Shown: one piece after another, positions 52,301-63,415 of the stretch
How the letters are laid out: each line of letters begins with the position of its first letter
Position numbering within the stretch: the stretch's first letter is position 1
NCBI GenBank assembly: GCA_003255025.1
Contig: QANY01008782.1
Location: 996,659-1,060,658 of the forward strand
Reading direction: 5' to 3'
DNA: 64,000 nucleotides
DNA from: Datisca glomerata
Lineage: Eukaryota > Streptophyta > Magnoliopsida > Cucurbitales > Datiscaceae
The notes under the pieces: generated by a model
Seen by the model: the letters and a program-made list of their open reading frames with translations, nothing else
Told to the model about the DNA's origin: nothing
Databases searched by the model: none
Made by a program: the position numbers and the translations under genes

Positions 52301-55300
52301 CTAGACTTGCCTATTCTGTGCTAGTTATAAGGTTTTAGCACCCCTCTCCTTCACACTTAGGTTTTAAGGAGTGATCGGGCTGGGCTTTTCAACTTAGTAT
52401 CAGAGCTTGGTTGGGCCTTTAGTTCGGTTATTTGTCCACTTAGTACGGATTGTTTGGTATGCTGCTTAGTTTAGCTACAGTGTTATGGTCCAGGAGAGTG
52501 TGTTGAAATGTTGTCCCACATCGCCTAGACTTGCCTATTCTGTACTAATTATAAGGTTTTAGTACCCCTATCTTTTACATCTAGATTTTTAGGAGTGATC
52601 AGACTGGGCTTTTCAACTTTACCGTCATAAGAACTCACGTTAAATTTAAGAAGCACATGACTCTTCATCACTTTTTACTTTACAAGGAGATAAGCATAAA
52701 CTTACTAACTGTTGAAATAAGCCAATCTGGATGATATCAGGGTGATGTTAACCTTTGGTTAATATAGTCATGCTCTAAGAGGTGTGGTCATTCTTAAAAC
52801 GGTTGAACTTTGGAAAAATCCTACATAGATATTTCAGACATACACTTTGGGGACAAAGTATTTTCCTTCCTCCCCATTTTAAGTATAGTAGAACTTTTCT
52901 TGAGTATACTCATGTCATGTTTGCAAAGAAACTCATAACAAAATTAGAAAGTTAGCATCTTACCTGATTAGGTTACGACTTAGGAGCTGAAGTAGGAATC
53001 TTAATTGTACACATTTTTCATGGGTTTTCAAAAGAAGGGGAGGCACCACATAGATCAAAGGGACTAACTATGTAAAGTGCCCCTAAACACTGATTGTTTT
53101 GCAATTATTCCCCTACATGATTTGTTTGGTCCAATTTACTACATATACTTTAAAAATAGGGCACAAATAGCCACTCCATGCTGTACTAAAATGAACATTT
53201 AGTAAATTTTGAAAGATTTGGAAATGGAAAGTTTAATAAGATTTGAACTGAAAAATTGATTTGTCAGAAAACACAGACTACCTTAGAATTAATCTAGTTG
53301 GCATGTCAAGTCATTATGATATCTGAAAGGTGGAAAATAGGTTGAACAGGGAAGGACGTGCAAGTAGTATGTGCAGAGACATTAAAACTAATGAATCTGT
53401 GTATCAAATGGGTCATATAGACGGTCATATTGACCCATTCAAAAGTAAAAGTACTAACATTGACCCAAAAATGAATAAATAAATTAGAGGACTTTGATTG
53501 TACAGGAGGGTTTTTTGCATTTCAGCTAAACACATAACTATACAAAAAAATTAAGAGGATCCATGCAACCAATGCCATTCTACAAGAAGATTAAGTTTAT
53601 GGTATACCTAATGAGAGACGCAGAAGAAAATGCTCAAAGTAATTTGCCTTGGCCATCTGTATTACATTTTGATCAGAGAAGGAAAGATTTTTCAATAGTT
53701 CTTGTGCATCTGTGGCAGCTTCACTGTCATCACTGCTAGACATCGTCACTAAGAGGAGAATACAACCTTGTGCGTTTCCTATGTAGTTTCTTACCAAATC
53801 AATCTTAGATAATTCCAGTAGTAAAGCTACAGCTAACTTCCTTTCTCCAACACGACGACCAAGAGATCGAACAATAGACTCAATTGCATTATCCACTTTT
53901 GCAATCATTTCCTGCACAATTTATCATATTTTAGGGGCGGGGAATCACTTTTGACTGCCAGTATTTCATCTTATCCAATCCATATACATCACATGCCAAT
54001 TTCTTTAAAGCATGCTTCATACTTCTTTAGGTGCGGAGGAACTCAATCCAAAGCGCATGTTAAATATGGAATATAATTACTAAGTACTTGGGTTAATAAG
54101 CTATAACTATGACATAGACAAAGGAGATAAACAGATGTTATTTGAGAAAGCCAAATACAAATTAGTTCAAAATGCAAGCACTTTCTTTGTGATGAATCTG
54201 GGAATCCAGTTCTAAACATGCAAAAGTAGTTTATGTGGACTGACTTTTTTTAACTCTACTTCCAACGAAACAGATAACCAGTTGTATTTTATAAATAAGC
54301 TAAATAGGATAATAACACATTATTGAAGTTATGTTGGACGAAATCGTACCTTAACATCATCTGTATACTTCGCCAGAATGCAAAGGATAGCAAGAGCATG
54401 GTTCCTTACGGTGCGGTTTTCTGCTCTAAGAAAATGAACAAGAGTAGGTATGTAATTCTCCAGTATTACCCATTCTTTGTGCAGGTGTCTTTTTGCACAG
54501 AGATCCTGAAGTCGTTCCAGGCTATTAATCACTAAATCCTCATCTTCAGACACGAGCTTTGGTTTCAAAGACGCAATCATTATCATGTTATTTCTGTCCT
54601 TCCATTCTTCTATAGACTGCCGCAGAGTTCTGTTAGGCCGTAAAATTGCAGTATCTAATGGAGTCATAGTCAGGGGGCACGATGTTTTCCCTTCAGCGAA
54701 CCATTTTTGTATCGCACTTCTCTCGAATGTCTGTCCTGAAGAAGTTTCTACAGGGTCTACCATAACCTCTCCGGTAATTGGACAATAAAATGACCGAAGA
54801 GGTTCCAACGGTTGACTGCCCAAAGAATTTCTCTTGGTAAAATATTTATTTTCTTTGTCACTAGGAGACAAAGCAGCATCTGCTTGTTCTAATAAGGCAA
54901 TTATCTGATCCATCTGCATAGCTTCAGCATGGTCCTTCCTCAGCCGGGCATTCTCTATCTCAGTTTTGAATTCCGCAAATTCCTTCTGCAAAGAAGATTT
55001 TTCGGTTGAGATCCCAACAGCCTCAGCTATGAGAACTAATAAATTGTTGGCATAAGAACGATTAAAATTCCTCTCTTGTATTCCTGATTCAATTTTCTCC
55101 AAAATCTCTTCCTCTGATATAGCTGCATGAAACTCGGCTCTCTGCATACTCTCACGGAGATTTTCAATCTCTTCAAATATGGCAGAAGAAAGATTTAGAG
55201 AAGCTAGAGGAAGAAGATCTAGAGCTCGACTAATCTCTTTGGAAGTGTTCTCTAAACGCTTAGCAATTGCCCTAGAATTCATTAACAGATAAAATTTGCT

Positions 55301-55582
55301 TCTCTTGTTGCAATCCTGAGTAAGTTTTTTTGCCGCTCTGATTTCACGGTCAAGGATATTTACAACATTACTCATGCTCTCAGAACCAGCAATGCTTTTG
55401 CCACGCAGCTCTCTTAAGATAGGTACAATTCTTTCCAAGTAAGATGCAACTTCCTTGAAACCATCCTTCTTGACAAGGACGTCATTGGCAGAAACTACAA
55501 TCTCGAATATAGCCTCTATCGTCTGAGAAATGAGCTCTGAAGCTGGACCAGAGGCGCTACTAACAAGATCCACAACCATCAT
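49329..55582 (-). CDS. U-box/armadillo E3 ubiquitin ligase (PUB43/44-like)
   Basis: Predicted 1007-aa plant U-box protein, which attaches ubiquitin to substrates in the cytosol or at the plasma membrane. Exons on the minus strand: 55582-54350, 53911-53608, 51497-51007, 50324-49329; all introns are GT-AG and frame is kept. The start is ATG 55582 (a GTG four codons earlier is not used). Domains: N-terminal helical region, residues 1-255, with a coiled-coil-prone stretch ~195-235; U-box ~260-333 (FYCPITGEVMVDPVETSSGQTFER, then WFAEGKTSCPLT); armadillo-type repeats from ~370 to the end (ALLLELSKIDLVRNYIG, AAVRAIGNLSSLP, KKRAATCLSRFSESS). It ends HLNVLHDQSSYF. Homologues are often annotated PUB44; Arabidopsis SAUL1/PUB44 and PUB43 are ~800 aa, so this belongs to the longer ~1000-aa branch (PUB42-sized). 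No defects seen. Confidence 0.94.
51812..52618 (+). mobile_element. Tandem TRIM array (four LTRs, three interiors) in PUB intron 2
   Basis: Four copies of a ~115-bp LTR start at 51812 (TGTTGGAATG), 52050 (TGCTGGAATG), ~52282 (start deleted) and 52501 (TGTTGAAATG). Each has GTTGTCC, TGCCTATT, TAGTTATAAGG and ends TTTTCAACT. The first three are followed by a tRNA-Met-like primer site (TGGTATCAGAG or variant) and a ~110-120-bp interior ending GGTCCAGGA. The whole array is flanked by TTACC at 51807-51811 and 52619-52623, a 5-bp target duplication if the LTR ends at ...CAACT. There is no coding capacity. It lies within the 2.1-kb intron between PUB exons 2 and 3. Confidence 0.82.
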
Positions 55583-56250
55583 CTCGTAGCTCACACAAAG
55601 CTAAAAATCATCTTTTCCCATCCGTCAGAAACACCGATCAATAGTGCTTGTTGCACATAATCTTTTAGCCAAAACTTCTTCCATATCCGCACCATCGATT
55701 TTAAGTAGGAACTCTTTAGCTAAAGGTATTTTTGCTTATGGTACTCCATGCTTCAGTTGATAATAATAATTCAGCATCGAATTCTAGTACCAAAAAATGC
55801 ACTCACTCCACGTTCTATGCCTGAAGCACCAGGAAAATAGGAGTATATAAATTTTGAACCATCATTGTGCCATGATTGCTGAGATTAAAAAATGAATGAT
55901 GAAATTCTGACTCCTGGAGCAGTATAAAAAATTCCTTTAAATGTGCCTAAATACGTTAATTGAAAGATAAACATAACCATTCGAAAAATAGGAAGCGTAA
56001 CAGAATCATTAAAAAAAACTTACTAAGCTGATCGGACAAGCGATGAACTTCAAAAGCTCTCCCCAGCTTTCACTTTCAAAAATACAACTCAGAGGAACTT
56101 GAAAAGAGTATGTCGAAAGAGATGGATCTGAAAAAGAGTAAGTAAGCACGGAAATCCGAGCTAACCAGAGGCTTTCACTACAAATTTTCCGGGAAAATGA
56201 AGCAAAGATCTTTCTGGGAAGTAGTAGTAAACGCGTGGAAAGAAGGGTCA
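55583..56250 (-). promoter_or_regulatory. PUB 5' leader with inferred 5' UTR intron
   Basis: On the minus strand an exon-like region (about 56250-56024) ends at a strong GTAAGT donor (56023 downward). TTTTTAG ending at 55601 gives an acceptor 18 bases before the ATG at 55582. A 423-bp 5' UTR intron (55601-56023) is therefore likely. The transcription start is not identified. Confidence 0.5.
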
Positions 56251-56299
56251 GCGCCGAGGACTTGCCAGAATAGAGAGACCTTTAATTTCTTTTATTGAA

Positions 56300-57081
56300 G
56301 TTTTTTTTAAACTTTAAACGTTGTTTTTAATTGTTTTTAGTATGGGATTCCCCACATCCATTGAAGTCGTACGCTGTTCTTTGTCGACAGGTGTCAAGTA
56401 ATCCCTTAGACTGGAAAATGGAAATGACTTTGGATCCTTTCATTAGGGTGAAAAAATTGTTACCTAACCGAATCGAACTGAACTAAAAATGATCAATTCG
56501 GTTGATTTTATAAATTATTTTAATTCAATTTAGTTTGACATTCTTATAAAATCGTAAGTTTGATTCGGTTCGGTTTGAAAAAACATATGATTTCGAACCG
56601 AGCCGAACTGACATAAAAAAACTATATATACACAAACTACTTACACATAACACTAAAAATAGAGCATTTCACTCACGCCTGCCTCCCTCCCTCTCATCTT
56701 CATTCCTTCTCTTTCTCTTCGTAAAAAACTACGAAGCCTAAGCTTCTCCTCAACCGTTCCACCCTCAGCAGCCATTTTCTCCTCGTCACACAATCGCAGC
56801 CATCTCCTCCTTTCGCAACCATCCTCTCATCCGCTCGCAGCCATCATCTCTCATCTGGTCTTCCCTCTCACTCTACCTTCTCTCTACTCGCAATGTCCTC
56901 TCTCTCGCAATGGAGCTCAGGTGACTCTTTTTCTCTTTCGCGATGATTGTCGAAACATACTGAGATCTACTTATATCTTAGTTTAGATCAGAGTAGATCT
57001 GATTTTTTATTGCCTTAATTTTTAGTTTTAGAGATTTTAATGTTAGGGTTCTTATTTTTTGTTCAGATCTGAATAAATTTT
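56300..57081. other. Repeat-like region with CGGTTCGGTT motifs and C/T-rich block
   Basis: 56460-56620 carries repeated AACCGAATCGAAC / CGGTTCGGTT words in both directions, as seen near the ends of some plant hAT-type elements. 56680-56940 is a C/T-rich, exon-like block (CAGCCATC repeated). No frame of useful length and no transposase is seen. A transposon remnant is likely; the class is not established. Confidence 0.35.
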
Positions 57082-57640
57082 AATCAAAAATATATTTTCT
57101 CATCGGATCCATTATATATCTATACATTAAATCATATAAATACAAAAAAATGAATTATACATCTTGTAGTCTATCAAGCATCCTCGCTAACAATAAACTT
57201 GAGATTGCACGAACAATGGACTGTGAGATCCTTACCAAGATCTTCTGAACCAATCATCGAACACACTAGGACGCGTGTGAGCATGTAGAAGAATTCAAGA
57301 AGATTTTTTTTGTCTTTAGATGTACTCAACAAATGAGATCTAAAAATTTGGAGAATGACTTTTTAAGACAATACTCTGAGAGAGAATTAGAGAATTCACA
57401 GAGTTTCAATTAACGATTAATCGATCAGATACATGTGTTATATCTTATGTGGCTAATAGAATATTATTTATATATATATATATATATATATCCTAGGTTA
57501 AGACTCCTTAGATTTAGGGTTTTTAAAAAAATAATAAATAATTCAAAATTTGACATTGTAGTGGGTCCACTGCAGTCTGCGCCATACTACAGTGGGACCC
57601 ACTGTAGTTCAGCGCAACACTGCATAACACTTCCATGTCT
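57082..57640 (-). repeat. Fragment of the long copia LTR family
   Basis: Matches 7165-7720 of LTR copy A (CTCATCGGATCCATTATATATCT, GACTTTT...AACTCTGA). It includes palindromes built on CAGTG/CACTG. It is truncated at both ends and joins copia RT sequence at about 57640. An (AT)n run lies at 57470-57490. Confidence 0.6.
57587..57607. repeat. 21-bp perfect palindrome in LTR
   Basis: Ten-base arms CTACAGTGGG (57587-57596) and CCCACTGTAG (57598-57607) around one A. Related CAGTG/CACTG hairpins occur at 57556-57573 and in the matching place of LTR copies A (7640-7745) and B (9450-9530). Confidence 0.85.
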
Positions 57641-57644
57641 GGTC

Positions 57645-59244
57645 GGTAGTTGACCTTTCTTGAAATTCTCCAAAGGAAATCTATCCAACACCTTATCAAT
57701 ATAAGATGCCTAAGAAAGTGTTAAGAGTTTATTCTTTCCATCCCTTTAAGATTTGAATGTCTAGAACATAGCTCGTCTCTCTGAAATCTTTCATTTGAAA
57801 TTTATCAGCTAACTATTTCTTTACCTTCGACAAAGTTTCTATATCATTCCTAATGAGTAGAATGTCGTCTATATAAAGAACTAATAAAACCACTATCTTA
57901 TCTTTGATATATTTATAAACACAATCTTCACCAACATTTTGTTTGAAGTTATATGATTTAATAATCTCATCAAAAGTAAGATTCTAAAATCTTGATGCTT
58001 GCTTTAATTCATAAATGGATTTAAGTAACTTGCATACATCCGGTCTTGCCCGTTTTTCATGAACCCTTCTGGTTACATCATATAGATGTTTTCTTCAAGA
58101 GAACCATTGAGAAAGGCTATCAAGACATCCAATTTCCAAATTTCATAATCTAAACTAGTTGCTATGGATAAAAATTGCAAATGAATTTTAGCATGGCAAC
58201 TTGAGAGAATGTCTCTTCGTAATCGACTCTCTCCCTTTAAGTATAACCTTTAGCTACTACTCGTGCCTGGAAAGTCTATACTTTCCCATCTGCATCTCTT
58301 TTCTTCTTGAAGAACCATTTAGATCCAATGGACCTAACAAGGTGGATCTACAAGTTTCCAAACAAAATTAGAATACATCGATTACATTTCTTGGTTCATG
58401 ACATCTTATCATTTCTCCTTTTCAGGATCATCTATTGTCTCCTTAAAAGTTAGTGGATCATCTTTATCAGTGTCTGACACTAGGACATGTTCCTCGAGTT
58501 CATATTGAATAGGTTATTTTACAACCCTCTCACTACGACGTTGCACCAGGGTTTTCTAACAGGAACAATGGCTTCTATGGTTTGTCGTCTACCAGTTAAT
58601 GATGAAGATGGTTTGATCTCATTAGATGCTAGTTCTTCAAGAACTAATTTGCTCTGAGGTTTGTAGTTTACCATATAGTTATGTTCGACAAAAGTAGCAT
58701 TTGTTGATACAAACACATTTTGATCTTTGTGCCTATAAAAGTACCCACTTCTTATTTTTGGAGCATAGCCAACAAAAATACACACTTCAGACCTTGATTC
58801 TAACTTTCCAGTCTTAGGTCTAAGAACGTGAGCTGGACACCTCCATATACAAAAATGACGTAAACTAGGTTCAGAGCTATTCCATAACTCTAAATGTGTC
58901 TTGCTTATAGACTTATAAGGACTACATTCAAAATGTAAGTTACCATTTGAAGTGCATATCCTCAGAATGCGAGTGGTAGTGATGAGTAGCTTAACTTCGA
59001 CCTAACCATATCCAATAAAGTTTGGTTTCTCCTTTCTAAAACACCATTTTGTTGTGGCGTTCCAGATGCTGTGAGGTGGGATAGAATGCCATACTCCAGT
59101 AAGTAATCCTTGAATTCAAAATCCAAGTATTCACCATCTCGATCTGATTGAAGTATTTTCAAAGATTCACCTAATTGCTTTTCAGCTTCAGCTTTAAAGT
59201 CTTTAAACTTTCCAAAAGCTTCAGACTTTCTATGCATTAGGTAA
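57645..59244 (-). pseudogene. Copia pol fragment, left part (integrase to RT)
   Basis: Minus strand from the CACTA boundary: YLMHRKSEAFGKFKDFKAE (59240 downward), integrase LQSDRDGEYLDF and SGTPQQNGVLERRNQTLLDM (to ~58970), integrase tail CIFVGYAPKIRSGYF (58785), then decayed RT with YIDD at 57864-57875 and SQASYIDK-like sequence near 57690. The 3' RT tail and RNase H are missing; LTR sequence follows directly. It is close to the copia pols at 575-3481 and 11274-12310. Confidence 0.85.
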
Positions 59245-62200
59245 CACTACTATAAAATAGGATTTAGATGACGGATAAAAACTGTCATTATAACTCTATA
59301 TTGACGGTTGACCGATTGTCATCTACTGGGCTGTCATCTTTAGTCATTTTAAATAAAAACCGTCAATATAGGGTACCGTAAAAAGTAATTAGATGACGGG
59401 GATTACCCGTCATCAAAGGTGCCAGGAAAAGAAAATAGTTTATGGGGATTACCCGTCATCATAGGTGCCGGGAAAGCAAATAGATGATGGGGATTTCCCG
59501 TCATTAAAGATACCCTAACTCTTTTTAAAAGAAACTATCATGGAAAGACATTGCCTTCCCAAGACATCCCTTCAACATGTTCATGTAGTACATGTTACAA
59601 TTGTGTCTTAATGAGCATGTAAAAGATTGAAATCCCACCCATATTTTATAGCTCAAAATGCAGAATCATGAGAAGCCAAAGATTTAAAAGCTTACTTCTT
59701 CCATTTCTTTTTTCTAAGAAGCTTTTGTATCTGATCTTGATTTCCAAGCAATGTAAAGTAAACGCATCCCAAAAAATGCATAAAAGACTGCATATACAAG
59801 AGTAAATAAAAACTTAAACTAAAATTACTGATCAGATGCCAAAGTCATATTCTGGAAAAATGTAAAATTGGGAGCACAACGTGAAGTATGCAGTGAGAAT
59901 CCCACTGTTCCTAAATGGAAATAGATCTAGAATTAGTGTTGAGGAGAAAAGGGTATTTGAACACAATAAACGTTCAACAAACTGAGGAGGCGGGTCAATG
60001 AGGGAATTACCAAAACAATATGATATGCGTAGTTAAAGCTTAAAATCAAATCATTATACTGAGAGTCCTTAAAGAGAACATATTAGAAGATAGTATTATA
60101 ACTAGAAACAAATAGCACTAAAGATTCATTATTTCATTACATACATGTTGATGCATTATTAGTATGCTTTCTTGATATCAAATTTGGAACAATCCTACCT
60201 AATCCAGTAGAAAGTACCTAATTGACACATAGAACATTAGTCTTAGATTCTTACTATATAAAGAAACAAGACATAGTTTTGTAATATTCTCAAAGGTTGT
60301 TGCAAAACCATGTGGCAAGAACACAACCTATATATTAACAAAAGCACCACAGTAGCACACAAAAACTTGTCTTGGTTGCCAAGTGTCAATAGACGATCTG
60401 TTGACTTATTGTCACTACAATCAACGTAGAATGCGCACCAGATAAAATAATGGACTTTGGGTGACGCATAGCCATTAAAGCTGCTATTATAAATGTCTCA
60501 TCTTCAACTGGCAACAACATGAGGAAACAAATCAATGTGATATCTAATTCATAAGAAGCCATCACTAAGAAGAGATGAAAAGTGAGTGAGCAAACTTTTG
60601 GTGATTTTGGAAAAACTAAGAGTACTTTAGAGCCTATGATAGTCCATCATATTTTGTTAAAACGTAATTACCAGTGAGTACTAATATGAGACAAGTGCAC
60701 AAACCTCACTGACAAGGATCATTGAAAAAGCTTGTGAAAAAGGCATAAAAAACCCTAGGACCAACTGAATCCAAGCTGATATCAAGATCAACATAATCAA
60801 TATCATCTATTTCTTTCGCAGCTAATCTCTCAAAGTTGCTCAAGTTAATCTGCTCATATAAATCAGCGGCTATCATATTATGCATGGAAAAAGAAGCATC
60901 CTAGCTGAGTTAAAACAACCTTCTATCTGTAGAGCACGGAAAGAAGGGAATTATCTATTTCTAAGGAATCTAAGACTTTTATCGTTCTCTTGTAAAAAAA
61001 CAAAGCTCAATAAATCTTAATCCCTCTACACTCGTCATGCCTCTCAAATAACTACCACAAAAAAATATGTATGAGACAATATGGTGGCAGGGGGAAACAT
61101 TAACTCACACATATAGAATGGACGAAACAGAATCCGCCTCGCAAAAAGATATAAGAAAAAGGAGGAAGTTCAAATAAGGAATCAAAAGATTTCTTAACTT
61201 TGAAATTTATAGAGATCCAGTCAAAAGTAACTAACAAAGTTCAAAAACGGGCCATACTTAAGGTTTTGTTTCCTTAACTGAGGAAGAAAAATTACATTTA
61301 AACTTATAGTTTGAATGATTTCTTGAAAATACTTGGATAATGGAAAACTAATCCATGCATCATAATTAAAATCATTTATCCCGAACTAAGTCATCTCCAA
61401 ACAGACACTCTTAAAATTCTCATGATCTAAGCAATAATTAAGAACCACAATTAGCGACTGAGAGAGAGAGAGAATATCACATCATCCTTTAATATGAAGA
61501 TGGTGTATTTGAGGTGATGTCGTAGCTTTTCAATTTCCTCCATTTTATTTTCTATGAAAAATAGAGAATGAGAGAGAGAGAGAGAAGCTTATGATAATAA
61601 TTAATATTAAGATTAATAGAGTAAGTAATGAGAGAATAAACCAAAGAGAGCAGGGCACTTTGTTCTCATTACCGATCAATACAGATGAAAAGCTCAAATA
61701 ACTAAAGAAATAACATAATATTCAAACCGCAATAACCTAAAATCCTAATTAAGAAAACTTCACTTAACTACCCAATACACAAACATGGAATTCTCTAATA
61801 ATTAATGTAATGACAAATGAATCATAATTCAATGTCAAAGGTTATACTAAAGTCTAAAACCTTCCAAAGAAATGCAAATTCTGATGAAGTGATAACAAAA
61901 TTAGTTTGTATAGGTACACGATAGATGTTATAATAAGCAAAAAAACAGACTACACGATAGAATGTCAGCACCATCGTGTAGATTCATCTAAACTCCATTT
62001 TCCTATAGCTTAAGAACTATCCAGAAATACAGAAATTATAAAGAAATTACAACAAAATTACATTCCAAGAACATTTTGAAAGTCATCACTATTGAACAAA
62101 CAATATATACATGGCAATATCGAAAGTGAAAGAGGCCATATAAGAGCAAGATTCAATTAGATAATGAAGAAATCGAAGATACCACAATTCAAAATTAATA

Positions 62201-63131
62201 AAAACTAGAGAATAGAAATCAAAACAGAACATTTAATCCATAAACGTCATTTCAAAATTAATAAAAAACCAGTTCTCTACCCGAAAGAAATTGAAGCTCA
62301 CTTTCAATTGGTAAACTAGTGCCTGATAGAGTGTCAACGCCAAAAATTGCAATTCCGTCAGCCTACAATCGCCTCAGTTTTTTTTTGTTGAAAAAATGTC
62401 GCGTTTATATAGTTTCAAAAGCCCAAAAAACACGAAACATGCTTAGAATAACGAACGCAAACCCTCAGTTTCATATAAACTCTAAATAAATCAGGAAAAA
62501 CTAAACCCTAATTCAAAATCTAAACCCTAGATCTCGATAAAAGTAAATCACAACAAATAACACTAAATAAATCTGAAACAAAAACTACAAACTCACGGCA
62601 AGAGTGTAAGAACCGAAGTTGGAGGCTGAGATTCGGAAGAGTGAACAGATCATAGACGAGCAGTAGCAGAGAAAGAGGTTGAGAGAGGATTAACCCTAAC
62701 CTAAACTAGAAAAGATGCAAGAAAAGCTATATACAACGCTGAACGATAAGGATTATAGAGCCCACAAACAGAGAGAGAGAGAGAGGTATTGCCGATGGCC
62801 GGGGAGATGGTCAGTGACGAGGTTAAAGGGAGGGGGAGGAGTCGAGGAATTTGAGGGAGTTGCACTCGCAGGTTTAATAGAAATGAAAGGGTTAGGGTTA
62901 TTTAGAGGAGTATATACATGGAAATTTTATAATTAAAGAAAATTTAATGACAGTGAAAAAGAATAGGTGTTATATTAGGTAAGATATTGATGACAGTTAA
63001 TGTAAAACCTGTCATGTTAGCCAAACATCAACTTTTTTACACTTTAGAGTCTTTTTTTATTTGAAAGGTTTAAGAAAGCTGTCATAAAATCTAATACCAT
63101 GTTGTCATCTAAAGCCAAAATTATAGTAGTG
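59245..63131. mobile_element. Complete non-autonomous CACTA (En/Spm) element
   Basis: The termini are CACTACTATA at 59245 and TATAGTAGTG ending at 63131. The outer 30 bases are imperfect inverted repeats (about 24 of 30 match, including TTTAGATGAC). The 3-bp target duplication TAA is intact at 59242-59244 and 63132-63134, as expected for CACTA elements. Subterminal repeats (GATGACGGG / CTGTCAT) lie at both ends. In 3887 bp there is no frame longer than 73 codons and no transposase, so it would need a helper element. It splits a minus-strand copia integrase. The interior (59530-62900) is AT-rich with GAGAGA runs and no recognised captured gene. Confidence 0.9.
59391..59515. repeat. Three ~46-bp subterminal repeats with built-in hairpins
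   Basis: Units start at about 59391, 59437 and 59482. The first is an exact hairpin, GATGACGGG (59392-59400) against CCCGTCATC (59406-59414) with loop GATTA; the other two are close copies. GGTGCC(A/G)GGAAA separates them. These are probable transposase-binding sites. Confidence 0.85.
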
Positions 63132-63134
63132 TAA

Positions 63135-63415
63135 GTCATATCTTGCATAATCGTTAATAAAAGTGACGAAATACTCATACCCACCTCTAGCTTGTACATT
63201 GATTGGTCCACATACATCATTATGTACTATCTCAAGTGGTTCTTTAACTCTTTGGCCCTTTCCAGAGAAATGTCTCTTGGTCATTTTACCCTTTATACAA
63301 GATTCACAAATCGAAAGAATTCCAAATTTAATTCTCTCAAAGCGCAATGCTTTGTTAATCAGTTTATTCTGTCTAGATTAATATGTCACAACCTAAGATG
63401 CCATAGATGTTGATC
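63135..63415 (-). pseudogene. Copia pol fragment, right part (pre-integrase to integrase)
   Basis: Minus strand from ~63415: DQHLWHLRL-HINLD (one stop replaces the G of RLGH), CESCIKGKMTKRHFSGKG at 63300, EIVHNDVCGPINVQARGGYEYFVTF at 63240, NDYARYD at 63150, then the CACTA insertion. Joined across one TAA copy it runs on into 59244, but ~5 bases are missing next to the site, so the reading frame was probably already broken before or at the insertion. Gag and protease are absent. Confidence 0.85.

Noticed and set aside
57463..57491. (AT)n run
   Set aside because: A simple microsatellite inside LTR sequence; no further meaning.
59391..59515. Regular hairpin repeats considered as a CRISPR array
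   Set aside because: Only three diverged units, no unique spacers of constant length, and they lie just inside a CACTA terminus in a plant genome.
62715..62936. 73-codon frame near the CACTA right end
   Set aside because: Glycine/arginine-rich frame in a GA-rich tract with no transposase motifs.
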